From NCBI GenBank assembly GCA_010093605.1, contig MU004182.1, positions 1,025,032 through 1,089,031 on the forward strand: a stretch of 64,000 nucleotides of DNA. The letters are read 5' to 3'. The position numbers were made by a program, and so were the translations under genes. The notes beneath the pieces are model-generated. The model saw only the letters and a program-made list of their open reading frames with translations, was not told the DNA's origin and did no database searches. The first letter of the stretch is position 1, and every line of letters begins with the position of its first letter. This document shows, piece after piece, positions 1-10,231 of the stretch. The DNA is from Lophium mytilinum (taxonomy: Eukaryota > Ascomycota > Dothideomycetes > Mytilinidiales > Mytilinidiaceae).

Positions 1-2406
1 AGGGAGCCCCATCCCCTGGTCGGGGCTACGACTACCATATTAGGAGACAAGCTCTATGTGTTTGGCGGGAGGAGACTCTCCCGGACAAGGCCACAGCTTA
101 CTGCGGATCTGTACGAGCTTGACCTTGTCAGAAGGCATTGGACCAAACTTGACACTAAAGGCGATATACCTCCTCCGCGATATTTCCACAGCGTCTGTGC
201 GTTGGGCGACACCAAACTAGTTTGCTATGGAGGAATGTCCCCAGCCGCTCCACAAGCCACTCAGCCAGCTCCACCTCAACAGGGAAATTCCGCAGACGCC
301 CAGCCCGAGGTTGTAGTAATGTCGGATATACACATTTACGATGTGCCTACGCAGACGTGGATGAATATTGCTACCGTTGACTCACCCCAGGGAAGGTACG
401 CACATTGCGCGACCATTCTACCATCATCGGCTGTATTCGCATCTGCGAGTGCTCCAATGGCGGCCATACAGCATAACCCTCCGTCAACAAATCCCAACCA
501 GGGCTCGCTTGGGGTCCAATTGGATGGAAATGGTGGCGCAGAAATGGTCGTCGTCGGCGGCCAAGATAGCGCCAATCACTACATTGAGCAAATTAGCGTG
601 TTCAACCTCAGGAGTTTGAAGTGGACAGCTACCAATACCCTGGGAAGGAGCTGCGGAGCATACAGAAGCGTTATTGCGCCCTTGAGTACCATGGAACCGT
701 CGAGGATTGGCACTGGACCAAGAAAAAGCGGTGAAGCTCAAGCCCAAGAAGCACAATCAGAAGGTGCCACCGATGGAGGCTCTTCCATGCTCATTTACTC
801 TAATTATAACTTTTTGGATGTAAGGCTTGAACTTCAAGTCAGGCTACCCGATGGCACATTATCGGAAAAACCCATGCATGGGAACTTCTCGCCCCCGGGC
901 TTACGATTCCCGAATGGTGGAATAATAGACAACCATTTCGTTGTCAGTGGCACCTTTCTGACGTCCTCCAAACAAGAATATGCTCTCTGGGCATTAGACC
1001 TTCGGTCTCTTACATGGAGTCGAATAGATGCAGGCGGAAGCATTTTCAGCCAAGGAAGCTGGAATCGTGGTGTTCTATGGAACCGGCGTAACTGTTTTGT
1101 CATTCTCGGAAATCGTAAACGTAATCTCGTGGAGGACTATAATCACCGTCGGATCAACTTCTCCAACATCTGTGTCGTTGAATTAGAGGCATTTGGTCTC
1201 TACGATAACCCTCGCAAATCCGCGCCCAACTCGGCATATTATTCTATTAGTTCGCCTATACCCACCCAGTATCTGGACGGAAAAGCGGGTGGCCGACAGC
1301 TTTCTTTAGCTGCTGCAGAGATGGGCCAATTAGCTTTGGGCATCCGTGAACTCGCGGACATGGACTTTCTGGCCATGGGCGGCGAGCGGATCCCAGTCAA
1401 CTCTCACCTAATCGCACGACGATGGGGCCCTTATTTCAACCACCTCCTTCGCGAAGGCAGCAACACGCTTGAAAATGCTGACACTGCAACTCTCCGCCCG
1501 TCGAACGCAACACTCCCATCTCGTAATTCCAGCATCACTATAACACCCTCAATCAAGACTAACTACTCGAGTGCCACAACGCTTACGAACAACACCGGTG
1601 CAGAAAACGGGGTACCTTCCTCCTTCGATCCACCGGAACCTCGCGCCCCCCTTCCCGCCAGCAGACCCCGCACTCTTTACCTCCCGCACACTCACCTCAC
1701 AATCCAAGCCTTGATCCACTACCTATACACTTCTTCACTACCACCCCCATCCTCCCAACTCTGCAGTCCACAAATCCTCTGCTCCCTCCTCCAGCTCGCC
1801 CGACCCTACCACATCGACGGCCTCCTCGAAGCGATAGTCGAGCGCCTCCACGTCCTCCTCGACGGCCGCAACACGGCCGCCATCTTCAACGCCGCCGCCA
1901 TGGCAGCTGGAGGCGGCTCGGGCGTCGCCTTTGTCGGTGTCACTAACGGCGCCGGTCTCAGTCTCGAGGCTCAGAACTCACTTTCACCGGATTCGGCTGG
2001 AAATGGTGTTGGGAGTAGCTCTGGCGGGGGAGCGAGTGCTGCCACGGCGCGCTCGCTCGATGCTGGACTCCGTGCGCTGAGGATTAATACCGACCTCAGC
2101 GGAAACGGAGTGAGGGCGCAACAGGATGATGAAGTTAGCAGTGCGAGCACTAGCACTAGCACATCTGCCAGCGATATCGGTAGTGCCAGTGGTATTGGCA
2201 GCGAGAGGGAGGTGTGGGCTGGGGAGCTGAGTGCGGTTGTGGGGCTGCAAAAGAGGGGGCTGAGAGGGTTGATGGAGGGGAGGAGAATTAGGGAGATGGG
2301 CCGTGGTGGGAGTGGCGGAGGCGGCTCGGCCGGTGGCGGCTCGGCCGGTGGAGTGGGAGCTGATGTAGGAGATGGGAGAGTTGGATTGGGAATTGCGCAG
2401 TCGTGA
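1..2406 (+). CDS. Kelch-repeat / BTB protein (5' end outside window)
   Basis: The reading frame is open from base 1 and the first visible codons already form a Kelch blade (LYVFGG), so the true start lies upstream. Further blades follow, with YGG and VVGGQD glycine pairs and spaced Trp/Tyr. About residues 450-640 form a BTB/POZ-like region that is split by a low-complexity insert. The C-terminus is a Gly/Ser-rich tail holding two copies of a 15-base repeat. Kelch plus BTB resembles fungal Ral2-type proteins, which act in Ras signalling and cell polarity; this is inferred from architecture only. The coding strand turns from C-rich (about 1620-1900) to G-rich (about 2000-2370). No intron is needed in the visible part. 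Confidence 0.85.
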   Translation, partial: REPHPLVGATTTILGDKLYVFGGRRLSRTRPQLTADLYELDLVRRHWTKLDTKGDIPPPRYFHSVCALGDTKLVCYGGMSPAAPQATQPAPPQQGNSADAQPEVVVMSDIHIYDVPTQTWMNIATVDSPQGRYAHCATILPSSAVFASASAPMAAIQHNPPSTNPNQGSLGVQLDGNGGAEMVVVGGQDSANHYIEQISVFNLRSLKWTATNTLGRSCGAYRSVIAPLSTMEPSRIGTGPRKSGEAQAQEAQSEGATDGGSSMLIYSNYNFLDVRLELQVRLPDGTLSEKPMHGNFSPPGLRFPNGGIIDNHFVVSGTFLTSSKQEYALWALDLRSLTWSRIDAGGSIFSQGSWNRGVLWNRRNCFVILGNRKRNLVEDYNHRRINFSNICVVELEAFGLYDNPRKSAPNSAYYSISSPIPTQYLDGKAGGRQLSLAAAEMGQLALGIRELADMDFLAMGGERIPVNSHLIARRWGPYFNHLLREGSNTLENADTATLRPSNATLPSRNSSITITPSIKTNYSSATTLTNNTGAENGVPSSFDPPEPRAPLPASRPRTLYLPHTHLTIQALIHYLYTSSLPPPSSQLCSPQILCSLLQLARPYHIDGLLEAIVERLHVLLDGRNTAAIFNAAAMAAGGGSGVAFVGVTNGAGLSLEAQNSLSPDSAGNGVGSSSGGGASAATARSLDAGLRALRINTDLSGNGVRAQQDDEVSSASTSTSTSASDIGSASGIGSEREVWAGELSAVVGLQKRGLRGLMEGRRIREMGRGGSGGGGSAGGGSAGGVGADVGDGRVGLGIAQS

Positions 2407-3201
2407 GATATGTTGTTATCTTCCACTTCTTCTTTTTCCAGCGATGTCTTCGAGATCCAAGACGAGCCATGGCTTCTTCCGATCTACCAATAGGCGTTTT
2501 GTAGGAGCGGTTTCTTCGATCGGGGGGCCGAGAGATTTAAATTGGGATAGGACGCACGAAGTTGCATTTTGAGGAGCTTGGGCTGATGGGATCGGGCGTG
2601 GTGGGAGTATTGTCTAGCCTTATTCTTTTTTCTTGTTTAGCTTCAAAGACGGTTGGGATAGGATGTCTGAGGGGTGAATCGGCAATATCACTGCAGAGAT
2701 TCGATTCGCTGTCTTGCTCGCAATGCCTAGTCTATGATGTTGGTTGTTCGGTCACTGCCCACAGACCATGTTGTTAGAATAGGTAAGGGTGGCCAGATGG
2801 TGCGGTCGAGGTAAGGAAGCACGAGAGCTACATGAGCTATGCGTTCGAGAGTGACGCGCAGCGGGTGGCTTGCCCCGCCGTGTGGCACGGCAGACTTGAT
2901 CGATGCAAGGTGCCGTTGAGATGGGCGGAAACGTATCACGGGCCTGATGAGGGGCTTCTTGCATGCGAACGGCATCTGAAACGGCATTCTGTGGTAGGGA
3001 TATGCGTCAGGAGCTCGTCATGTAGGTTGGTTTGTCTGCTCGCTGTCCACCAATTTCATTCTTTCTTTTTACAACAGATAATTGAGGTGCGGCCTGAGCA
3101 TTGAGAAGTGCGGTAGTCAAGCTACGTGAAAGAACAATGGCAGTCTATGCTCTTGATTTCGGTTCTGAAGCTTCCGATTCATCAAATATACGCCTATTTA
3201 G

Positions 3202-3478
3202 GGTTTGCATACACTTGTCTAGCATCGTTTGAGGTCCCCCGATACGTTATTAAGAACTGGAAAACGACACTTTTAACAACCCTAATAACTCGCTGGGCCA
3301 CTTTAGACGGTGTCGTACCTTTGTAAGAGACTGCCACTTTAGACGGTCTCGTACCTTTGTAAGAGACTGCCACTTGATGTTTAACGGAGCGGGGTGGCCC
3401 GTGCGAAAAAGCCGCCCTACACACTTCGACCACGTGTTCTCGAGATCGCGTCCGCTGTCAAAACACTTCAAGGAACCT
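3202..3478 (+). repeat. Dispersed decayed repeat, copy A
   Basis: Shares ordered blocks with copies near 17.4, 20.1, 22.7 and 34.3 kb: a TACACTTGYCTAGCAYCG block, a TTTTAACAA block, a GGGCCACYTYAGACGGTG block and a GACTGCCACTT block. Differences between copies are mostly C/T and G/A, as expected after RIP. This copy also carries a tandem 36-bp duplication at 3298-3369. I found no terminal repeats or coding capacity, so the class is unknown. Confidence 0.6.
3298..3369 (+). repeat. Two tandem 36-bp units inside repeat copy A
   Basis: Units at 3298-3333 and 3334-3369 differ at one position (GGTGTCG versus GGTCTCG). The other copies of this repeat have only one such unit, so the duplication happened after insertion and is recent relative to the decay. 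Confidence 0.85.
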
Positions 3479-3711
3479 AACAGTAAGTGTACCCCGTAAT
3501 TGGCGTCTCTAGGTCCTTGCAATGGCCCGAACAACTCACGGTCAGAGCTATACGAGACGCCGAAATAGCGGACGCTTGGCCCTCCCGAAGACCGACTTGT
3601 GTATGACGCGTGCATAGGACGTCGTCATTTTGAGTCAATATCTCGACGACGAGACTATGCATTCGTGATTAAAACGTCATTTCTTGCGGTTGTGTTTACC
3701 TACTTAAGAAA

Positions 3712-4543
3712 ATGAATTCAATTACGATTTCGCGTTCGGTATTCTCAAGCACAAAAGTCGTGTCTCGAATAATTCCAAAACAAGCGTTTACAAGACTATC
3801 ATCAACTTCTTTCCAAACTCGCCAGAATCGTGCTATTCCTAGTCGTCAATTCTCCCAAACAACGTCTTTCAAAATGCCAGATACTCTCACGAAGGAGGAG
3901 GTCAACTCTCAGACTGATCCGTCGCTCTCGAAGCAGTATGATAACGAGACGCCCAAGGACCAGCAAATAAAGGAGCTCTACGACCTGGTTGACAGCAAGA
4001 AGATTGGACTGCTCAGCACGTTCAGGAATGGCGTAGGTATGTATATCCTCTATTCGCAAAGCATTCAAGTACTGATATCCCGTTCTAGGCCCCGTTGCCC
4101 GCTCTATGGCCGTAGCCAAACGAGTGGGCCCCGACTTCCTCTTCCTTGCCAACCTACATAGCAACAAATTCAAGGACATCAAAGAGAATCCAGTGGTCCA
4201 GGTGACATTTCAGGATAGTTCCACTCAAGACTGGGTCTCTGTCGCTGGCAAAGTAGTCACCTCGGCGAACGACGATCCCCGCATCAAGGAGCTGTGGAGC
4301 CATGGTGTGAAGGCCTGGTTCGGAGATCTTGGGGATGGGAAGCATGACGGGAGCGCGGATGATCCAAGGATGGCGCTCATTGAAGTCAAGACCAACTACA
4401 TTTCTTACTGGCTGCACCAAGTCGGCACGCTGGGCTTCATCAAAGAAGTTGGGCTGGCGGCTGCGACTGGGAAAGTTGCGAATACTGGAGTTTCGAGGGA
4501 GTTGAAGGAGGCGGATGTTGAGAAGGCCAGGAGGGAGGCGTGA
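3712..4543 (+). CDS. bli-3: BLI-3-like FMN-binding split-barrel protein
   Basis: Two exons, 3712-4036 and 4089-4543, with a 52-bp intron (GTATGT donor, TAG acceptor), give 259 aa. The core from about residue 85 is a pyridoxamine-5'-phosphate-oxidase-like flavin-binding barrel, including a SMAVAKR strand and the KAWFGDLGDGKHDG loop typical of fungal BLI-3 (blue-light-induced) proteins. The first 54 residues are rich in Ser, Arg and Thr and could be a mitochondrial presequence; a second in-frame ATG at 3874 gives the usual shorter form, so dual targeting is possible. The enzymatic substrate is unknown for the family. The coding strand becomes strongly G-rich at the 3' end. Confidence 0.87.
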
Positions 4544-5226
4544 CTGCGCCTCAGTAGGGCTTCTTTGTAAACTATAACGGGGTACGGAAATGATATGTAT
4601 GTACCGTATACGGTCAAGTGGCTTAACGAGCACAACTTTCTCAGCTTTTATAGCGTCTTAAGTATTTCTGCACTTCTCATAAAACAGTACCAGTGGCAAT
4701 CCATAAGAAGGATTTACTATTAAAATCTTTTAGTCTCGTTTTTTCTTTAATATAGCTTATTTCAGCATCAACTTGTACGTGAACACTATCTCGTTACAGT
4801 AACAGTTCTTAAGCCTGCGTACACTTGTTCGCCAGTGTCGGCGGGGGCTCCGCAGGATCTCGAATTTGCACGAGCGATGTCGAGTTTCAAGAAGTGCAAA
4901 TGAGGTTACCTCTTGACTAAATCACCGCAGCACAGTTGGTCTACCCCTGACAGTGGTGTCAAGTGAGCAAAACCCAAGTCAAGCAGTGATGGATCCTTGT
5001 GCCCTAACTTACAGTCAAGTACTATAGCATCCACACCTCCCGGCAAACGTACTGAAGCAGCCGCCAAGCAAAACAAGCGAGTTATAGCACATAGCAGTGT
5101 GGTAAGCCTCTTCATGATCGTTTAATCCTGGGAATAGAGGTGACGATTTGACCTGTTTTCATCTACGTTATGGATTCGTTGGCACAGATTTCCAGTCTTT
5201 TCTGGTCCAAATGACAACGTGTGACC
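4544..5226. other. Intergenic with repeat remnant E
   Basis: Tail-to-tail space between the BLI-3-like gene (+) and the DUF3632 gene (-). Bases about 4816-4850 resemble the 5' block of the dispersed repeat (GCGTACACTTG). It also holds one weak candidate small secreted ORF, listed separately. Confidence 0.5.
4906..5115 (-). CDS. Candidate small secreted protein, 69 aa (weak)
   Basis: ATG-started frame of 69 codons whose first 20 or so residues (MKRLTTLLCAITRLF start, then an Ala-rich stretch) look like a signal peptide, followed by a short segment with three Cys. No family is recognised and an intron at the 3' end (GTAACC) cannot be excluded. It lies beside a decayed repeat, so it may be chance coding. 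Confidence 0.25.
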   Translation of the reverse strand: MKRLTTLLCAITRLFCLAAASVRLPGGVDAIVLDCKLGHKDPSLLDLGFAHLTPLSGVDQLCCGDLVKR

Positions 5227-6126
5227 TTACTTTTGTTCAAGCTCTTCCATTCTTGCGAAAGCTTCGCGAGCAATCTCCCTCGTTTCTTCCGCGACGTCGT
5301 CCCGTTCCACTACTTCTTTGAAGGCCTTCTTCCCCGCCACCCATCTTTCCTCATAAAAGCTGGACTTGACGCTGCGATCTTCATTCTCGCCGGCTTTGTG
5401 ATCCCGCACAATGCTTCCCGCTTGCAATATCCACACCGCTGCAGGCGGGACAACAGCATCCAGCCTAGTTCCTTTAGGCACTCTCCCCTTCTTCTGCCCC
5501 ATCACCTCTAGCATCATCTTCACCATCCATCCAGAATAGATCACAAAATCTGCGATCCCTTCCACCGTCAGCCTCGCAACGAACGAGTTCACATTCGTCC
5601 ACGCATGGATCTCCGCTATGGAAACCTCATAATCTTCCCTCGGGACATCATTCCAGCTCTCTCTTGTCGCGGGTCCAATCATCAGTAGCTCGCTCCATAG
5701 CACACCCGGTTCCCAAATCCAATCGCCTTGCAGCTTCTCAGGCATTGGGTCTGGCCGAGGAGGGTCTGGCCGTGCTTTTAGAGCCTTCACGAGCGCGAGC
5801 AGCCGATCGTGGGCAGCAGGTTCGCGCCATGAGTTTCGTTTCGCTGTGTGGAGAACGCTGTACCAGAGATTCCAGAGTAAACCTTCTGCCGATTTCTCGT
5901 TGTCTGAGCGTTCGGTCGCCTTCTTGGCCTGAGGAGGGTCGCTATATGCGTGGTCGATGGGTGTAGCCAGTGCATTTACAGTATCGCCGAGAGTCGAAGA
6001 TCCGCTCATGTATGACAGTAGAGTTTTGTAGGCCGGGCCGTCCATCTCTGGCATGAACCAATTCCTCAAAGGGCCTAGTTGATCGATCTCTGCGGCCTCG
6101 TCTGTGGAGGGTGCTTCGCTCGCCAT
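5227..6126 (-). CDS. DUF3632 family protein
   Basis: A single-exon frame of 299 aa from the ATG at 6126 (MASEAPSTDE); an upstream in-frame ATG at 6180 would add 18 residues that look non-coding. The pattern LWNLWYSVLHTAKR followed by a DRLLALVKALK helix, and the mostly helical, Trp-rich body, match the fungal DUF3632 family, whose function is unknown. No signal peptide or membrane segment is seen. It is tail-to-tail with the BLI-3-like gene and head-to-head with the secreted protein at 6827, sharing a roughly 700-bp intergenic region with it. Confidence 0.75.
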   Translation of the reverse strand: MASEAPSTDEAAEIDQLGPLRNWFMPEMDGPAYKTLLSYMSGSSTLGDTVNALATPIDHAYSDPPQAKKATERSDNEKSAEGLLWNLWYSVLHTAKRNSWREPAAHDRLLALVKALKARPDPPRPDPMPEKLQGDWIWEPGVLWSELLMIGPATRESWNDVPREDYEVSIAEIHAWTNVNSFVARLTVEGIADFVIYSGWMVKMMLEVMGQKKGRVPKGTRLDAVVPPAAVWILQAGSIVRDHKAGENEDRSVKSSFYEERWVAGKKAFKEVVERDDVAEETREIAREAFARMEELEQK

Positions 6127-6826
6127 TGTGCAGTGCTGAGTGCAGTTGTAGATAGCTGCGATGTTTGAAATGTACTTCAAGCTCTCAAGGGGCGGATTCG
6201 AGGCTTATGTCAATGTTTTGTAGAGATAGACGGTAACGAATTGGGCAGGTGCTGCGTCATAGGCCTGCAACCTACTATAATTTAGCGTTCGAATGAAGTA
6301 CACGATGGGAATATGCAGGGCTGCCTTGTATCATTTTCCCACGGTATTACCCGAAGAACTACATGTGAATGGTAGAAAGACAGAGTTAAAGAAGAAGACG
6401 AAGATACGGTAGACTCCGCTGAACATAAAGTGGCAGTCCAACACCGTCTGAGGTGGCTCGAAGAGCTATCAGGCTTGCCAAAGATATTACCAGACGCGTT
6501 TTCATAACATACCAGAGAGCCTCTAACAGTGCTAGACATGGGTACAACAGTACAAAAAGAGTGTGTATGCTAGAGAAAGGAAAATTGGAATCAAAAGCAC
6601 GCCGTCGCTGCGGTTAGACGCACAGACCAATCCTCGAATCCGCAAGCTTCAGACCGTGAATCTGCCACTGGATTCACCCTCATCCACACTCTTTGGCTCG
6701 ACATCTAGGCTTGTCCTTAATCGCTTTCTTTAAGCTCTCTAAACTTATTACAATGCCTTGTACATACTCATATCCTTCATAATACCCTGTACACCTCCCA
6801 AGCGCGTTTCCATCCCGATTGACAAC
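6127..6826. other. Divergent intergenic region
   Basis: Between the heads of the DUF3632 gene and the secreted-protein gene. Only short frames are present and none is convincing; it probably carries both promoters. Confidence 0.5.
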
Positions 6827-7438
6827 ATGATCCTCCAATACCCCCTCTTCGCAATTACACTCCTCTTTACGATCGCACGCGCACAAAACTACTGCACCAC
6901 TGCTCCAAAATACACATCTGCCTGGCAACCAACAATGACCTTCGGCGACGAGAGCCCGACCGTCACCCCTCCGCTACCATGCCCCGGCTGGTACGCCGCG
7001 CAGGAAGGCTACTGCTGTAGCGGCGGTATCAATTGCTCCGGCAGCGCATGTACCTGTCCTAATGGAACCCTCGTATACTCTCTCCCGCTCGCGCCTTGTG
7101 TGTTTGAAAACCCGGAGTGGACCAAATGTCCGGGAAACATGATGCATGGCCTGTGTTGCTCGGGACCTGGAATATTCTTAAATGGACCCTACAATAGTAC
7201 TTGGAGCACGGCGGTGTGTAATAGGGGAACTGCGGTGTTCAATGTTACGACGGCGATGGATGGCACTGTGGGCACAACTACTCTTCCGCCGGGGATCAGC
7301 TATACTGAGACGCGGTGTTTTACGTGTCCCTTGTATACTAGGACAACGTCGTCGAAAGGGCTAGCAGCGAGGACAATGGCGTCGGAGGAGATGGTGGCGA
7401 AGGTCGTGGCTGTTGGAGCGCTGCTGGCGGCGCTCTAG
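6827..7438 (+). CDS. Cys-rich secreted, probably GPI-anchored protein
   Basis: 203 aa from the ATG at 6827; an earlier in-frame codon at 6758 is unlikely because the residues after 6827 form a clean signal peptide (MILQYPLFAITLLFTIARA). The mature part has many Cys in CC and CxC pairs, several N-glycosylation sequons and a hydrophobic C-terminal tail of about 14 residues preceded by small residues, as in GPI-anchored cell-wall proteins. No catalytic domain is recognised. The coding strand goes from C-rich to G-rich along the gene. A surface or effector role is inference. Confidence 0.75.
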   Translation: MILQYPLFAITLLFTIARAQNYCTTAPKYTSAWQPTMTFGDESPTVTPPLPCPGWYAAQEGYCCSGGINCSGSACTCPNGTLVYSLPLAPCVFENPEWTKCPGNMMHGLCCSGPGIFLNGPYNSTWSTAVCNRGTAVFNVTTAMDGTVGTTTLPPGISYTETRCFTCPLYTRTTSSKGLAARTMASEEMVAKVVAVGALLAAL

Positions 7439-7867
7439 GTCTGGTTAATTGTATCACAGACTAAAGGAGCGTTATGTAAGGCCTAATTACCAGCATTCCA
7501 GCGTAGTTCTCTACTGCCTTCAGGCTGACTACTTATAATGAGGCAGATTCGCAATATCATTGCAGTCGGGTGGACTAATTAGCAATCCAGATAAAGTTAT
7601 ACCCTAAGGTCCACACCTCAGCTTCTTTGACTGTCACACGTCTTCTTCAGAAGACAAGCTATACACATATGCCCATATAACGCTATTATCTAAGAGACAT
7701 TTCCTTTGCGCTGGTGCTCCTTCTGATCTTGCTAGGCTATATCAGCCTCCGCCTTTGTTTCATTCGTCATCCGTTAATATTGACCACTTGCTCGCCCTCC
7801 TTCCATATGTCAATATCATTGTAGCCCGCCAAGCGCAGGTGCTGGAAGGTATGGGTTCCCTAAGATG

Positions 7868-7961
7868 TCCATCTCCGCGGACCGAACGCCGGTTACACCG
7901 ATTAAAACCATCCTGACAAGAACGGTCCAGACTGGCGTGATGGCGAACTACACTGCACCGG
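7868..7961 (-). ncRNA. tRNA-like unit 0 (degenerate)
   Basis: On the minus strand it starts TCCGGTG and keeps a D-arm (GTGT...CAC) and a T-arm-like end, but the acceptor stem has two mismatches and there is no T-run close downstream. It is homologous at both ends to the two units to its right, while its centre is unrelated. Probably a decayed copy. Confidence 0.55.
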
Positions 7962-8066
7962 ATAGATATTGCTGCTGTCACGGGTAGTCAGGTTTGGAAA
8001 AGAGAAGCCGCTGTCAACTTGCAAGAACGGTAAGTCAGATACTGTCTCTTAACTATATCAGGCATC

Positions 8067-8076
8067 AAAAAGAAAA
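8067..8076 (-). terminator. Pol III-type T-run after tRNA-like unit 1
   Basis: Reads TTTTCTTTTT on the minus strand, about 12 bases past the last acceptor base; typical spacing for a Pol III terminator. Confidence 0.6.
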
Positions 8077-8087
8077 GCATGTTAGCG

Positions 8088-8190
8088 TCCGGCGCCGCGG
8101 ATCGAACGCGGGTTACACCAACTATAGCGGGCTGCGCCACATGGCGCGGCCCTGGAGCTGGTGTGTTATAACCAACTAAACTACACCGGA
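8088..8190 (-). ncRNA. tRNA-like unit 1, full Pol III signals
   Basis: The minus strand gives a 7-bp acceptor stem (TCCGGTG with CGCCGGA, one G-U pair), a perfect A box (TAGTTTAGTTGG), a perfect T-arm (CCGCG, loop TTCGATC, CGCGG) containing a perfect B box, and a CACCA/TGGTG anticodon-type stem. The space inside that stem is long and holds a strong hairpin built on GCGCCA/TGGCGC. A normal anticodon with U33 cannot be placed, so I do not assign an amino acid. A pyrimidine run follows within about 12 bases. Confidence 0.7.
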
Positions 8191-8375
8191 TTGACTCTGC
8201 TTTGGACGGGGGCTTGAACTACGGCACTTGTATACGCGCAGCCTTCACCTCTTTGGAGAAATTCAAACAAGGGACTGCTGAACTTCCGAAAATCCCAGAC
8301 GACAAGAGCGTGAAGTATAACATCAACTTGAAAATAATGCGAGTATCTAGGCGGAACGATGCGCAAAAGTGAAGC

Positions 8376-8382
8376 AAAAAAA
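8376..8382 (-). terminator. Pol III-type T7 run after tRNA-like unit 2
   Basis: Seven T on the minus strand, 7 bases past the last acceptor base. Confidence 0.65.
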
Positions 8383-8389
8383 CAGTATG

Positions 8390-8500
8390 TCCGGCGCCGC
8401 GGATCGAACGCGGGTTACACCGGTCAAGGTATGAGCTAGGCTATTGAGCCCGGCACAAAGAGCTTGCCGTATGCGTTATGGCCAACTAAACTACACCGGA
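8390..8500 (-). ncRNA. tRNA-like unit 2, full Pol III signals
   Basis: Has the same acceptor stem, A box, T-arm and B box as unit 1, base for base over long stretches. The centre differs entirely: it contains a CGGCA...TGCCG hairpin and a GGCTCAATAGCC hairpin, and no proper anticodon stem pairs with the 3' side. Total 111 nt against 103 in unit 1. The flanks are unrelated to those of unit 1, so this is not a simple tandem duplication of a longer segment. Confidence 0.65.
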
Positions 8501-9508
8501 TTAATGATCTCTCCAAATTATTCCTGTTATAACCATCCTCTTCGTTGAAAGCAAGGAAAACTACAATAGTTTTCGAGATGACGTAGCGGGCGGATAGTAA
8601 GTTTTGAACTTCGTAGTGACAGGCAGCGAGGCTGTCGTAGAAAGAAGTGTACGAGGAGCTATAAGAGATATGTGAGAGGAATGGTCAGCAAAGCGAAAAA
8701 GGTGAGACTCAATTTTGAGTTCTGTACATCTGTCTGCCGCTGCTTGGGGTGCTCCAATGCATTTTTAAAATTGAAAACTCTTAGCTTTGCGCTATTTGGA
8801 AACTTGTTGAAGCATTCCGAGCAGTGGCAAACAATTGCACCAACTTACGTTAGTCTCTATTTACACAAGGCGCAAGAATCTCCCAGAATTGAGTATTGAT
8901 TCGGGGCCCTCTTTGAGCATTCTACATGGAGGCAATCCGGCGTCCCCTCTGGTATCGACGAAAGTATCAGATAAACGGCAAACGCACATAAAAACGGCGG
9001 GCTGGAACGATGCATCGAGCCTGTCGTCAAGGTCGTTCATGCGATCCCGCGTAGATTCATCTCTCGACATTGCCCTCGTAAGGGGCGTCCCTGGGTGGCG
9101 AGAAACCCCCGTGCCGAAAAAAAACAATTGTTCAAACATTTCAAGTATTTCCTCGTAAGCCTATGAAGTCATAACCAATGAAATAATGTTTTTTGGGCAT
9201 TTATCCTTAAGATGGGAGTTTGCGACTAGATATATACGTCGGTCTTGGTCATGCTGTCGATCGTTCCGTTTATGGCGTCCAGAACCAAATCGGCTTTACA
9301 CCCCTACTCCACCACCACTACCTACCTATTTTCCGGTTTCGGAGCCTTAGGGCAATAGTTTTGTTGAAGAAAAATATATCTAAAAGCGGTAAGAATACTT
9401 AGACTCTAAAAACGCATTCACTTTAAAGTTTCTCCGTGCGAGCGCCCGGTGTCTTGGCGTATGACTTCAGCCTGCTTACATGATGAGGTCAGCTAATCGT
9501 ATTACAGG

Positions 9509-10231
9509 GGGCAATAGTCTGGATTGCCAGCATCTTGGCGGTAAACGTTTCACGATGCCAGCAAACGCCACCAAGACGCTAAAGGCTTTAAGCGATGCCA
9601 AATACAGTGTAGGCCACTGTAAATCAGCATCGCACCCCGGCCGTCAGCGTCCATATGTTGTTTTCTGGCATGCACAAATCAGACGCTCACGTGACCCAAA
9701 GAAAATCAGGTATTACAAGCCTTTTTTTAATCGCTTCATCGTACTTATTATAAACGTTCTTAGTAAGGCTATACTTCATTTTAGTTGCGCAAGCTGTAAG
9801 GTGTGCAAGAGGGAGAGAAGAGGGTTAGGGGGCGGCTAAGTATTATGTTATCTAGTGGTTGCTCGGCTAACTTAGCACGTGCCATGCACGTACACGCCTC
9901 CCCCTTTATTATCTGCCTATCCCCCTCGCCCTCTTATTATCCTATACACCTTACAGGCACACCTAGAGGACATGCGACCGGGGAAACTACCTGCTGCAAG
10001 GCAAAAATCCTAAAATGCGTGTCGCTAGAGTTTGCTTCTAACCATCACGTAATGGCTAAGCAGCTCTGCGTAGGCTGTATAAGTTGTGCATGCTAGATAA
10101 TGCTGCACGGACGCTAATGTTTAGTGCTACAGCTATTTTTGGCTTAGAGCGTGAACGCTAACGTTCGGGTGGTATTTGCTGGCATTGTAAAACGTTTACC
10201 GCTAAGATGCTGGTATTCCAAACTATTGCCC
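9509..10231. mobile_element. Mutator-type MITE, 723 bp, RIP-decayed
   Basis: Terminal inverted repeats of at least 64 bp (9509-9572 and 10168-10231) begin GGGCAATAGT. They differ at 8 of 64 positions and 7 of these are transitions in the RIP direction. A perfect 9-bp direct repeat, TATTACAGG, flanks the element at 9500-9508 and 10232-10240. Long terminal repeats with a 9-bp target duplication are the signature of Mutator-like elements (MULEs). No transposase frame is present, so it is non-autonomous. Confidence 0.88.

Larger units (their letters stand above)
2407..3711. other. Intergenic, no supported gene; holds repeat copy A
   Basis: Space between the Kelch gene and the BLI-3-like gene. 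Open frames here are short and unrelated to any family I know. The right half holds a degenerate dispersed-repeat copy (separate entry). The rest is probably the 3' UTR of the Kelch gene and the promoter of the next gene. Confidence 0.6.

Noticed and set aside
1971-2426. Long antisense frame over the Kelch gene's 3' end
   Set aside because: Pro/Ser-rich shadow of the G-rich coding strand.
8088-8500. Calling units 1 and 2 ordinary tRNA genes with an amino acid
   Set aside because: Ends fold as tRNA, but no anticodon loop with U33 can be placed; in unit 2 the anticodon stem does not pair.
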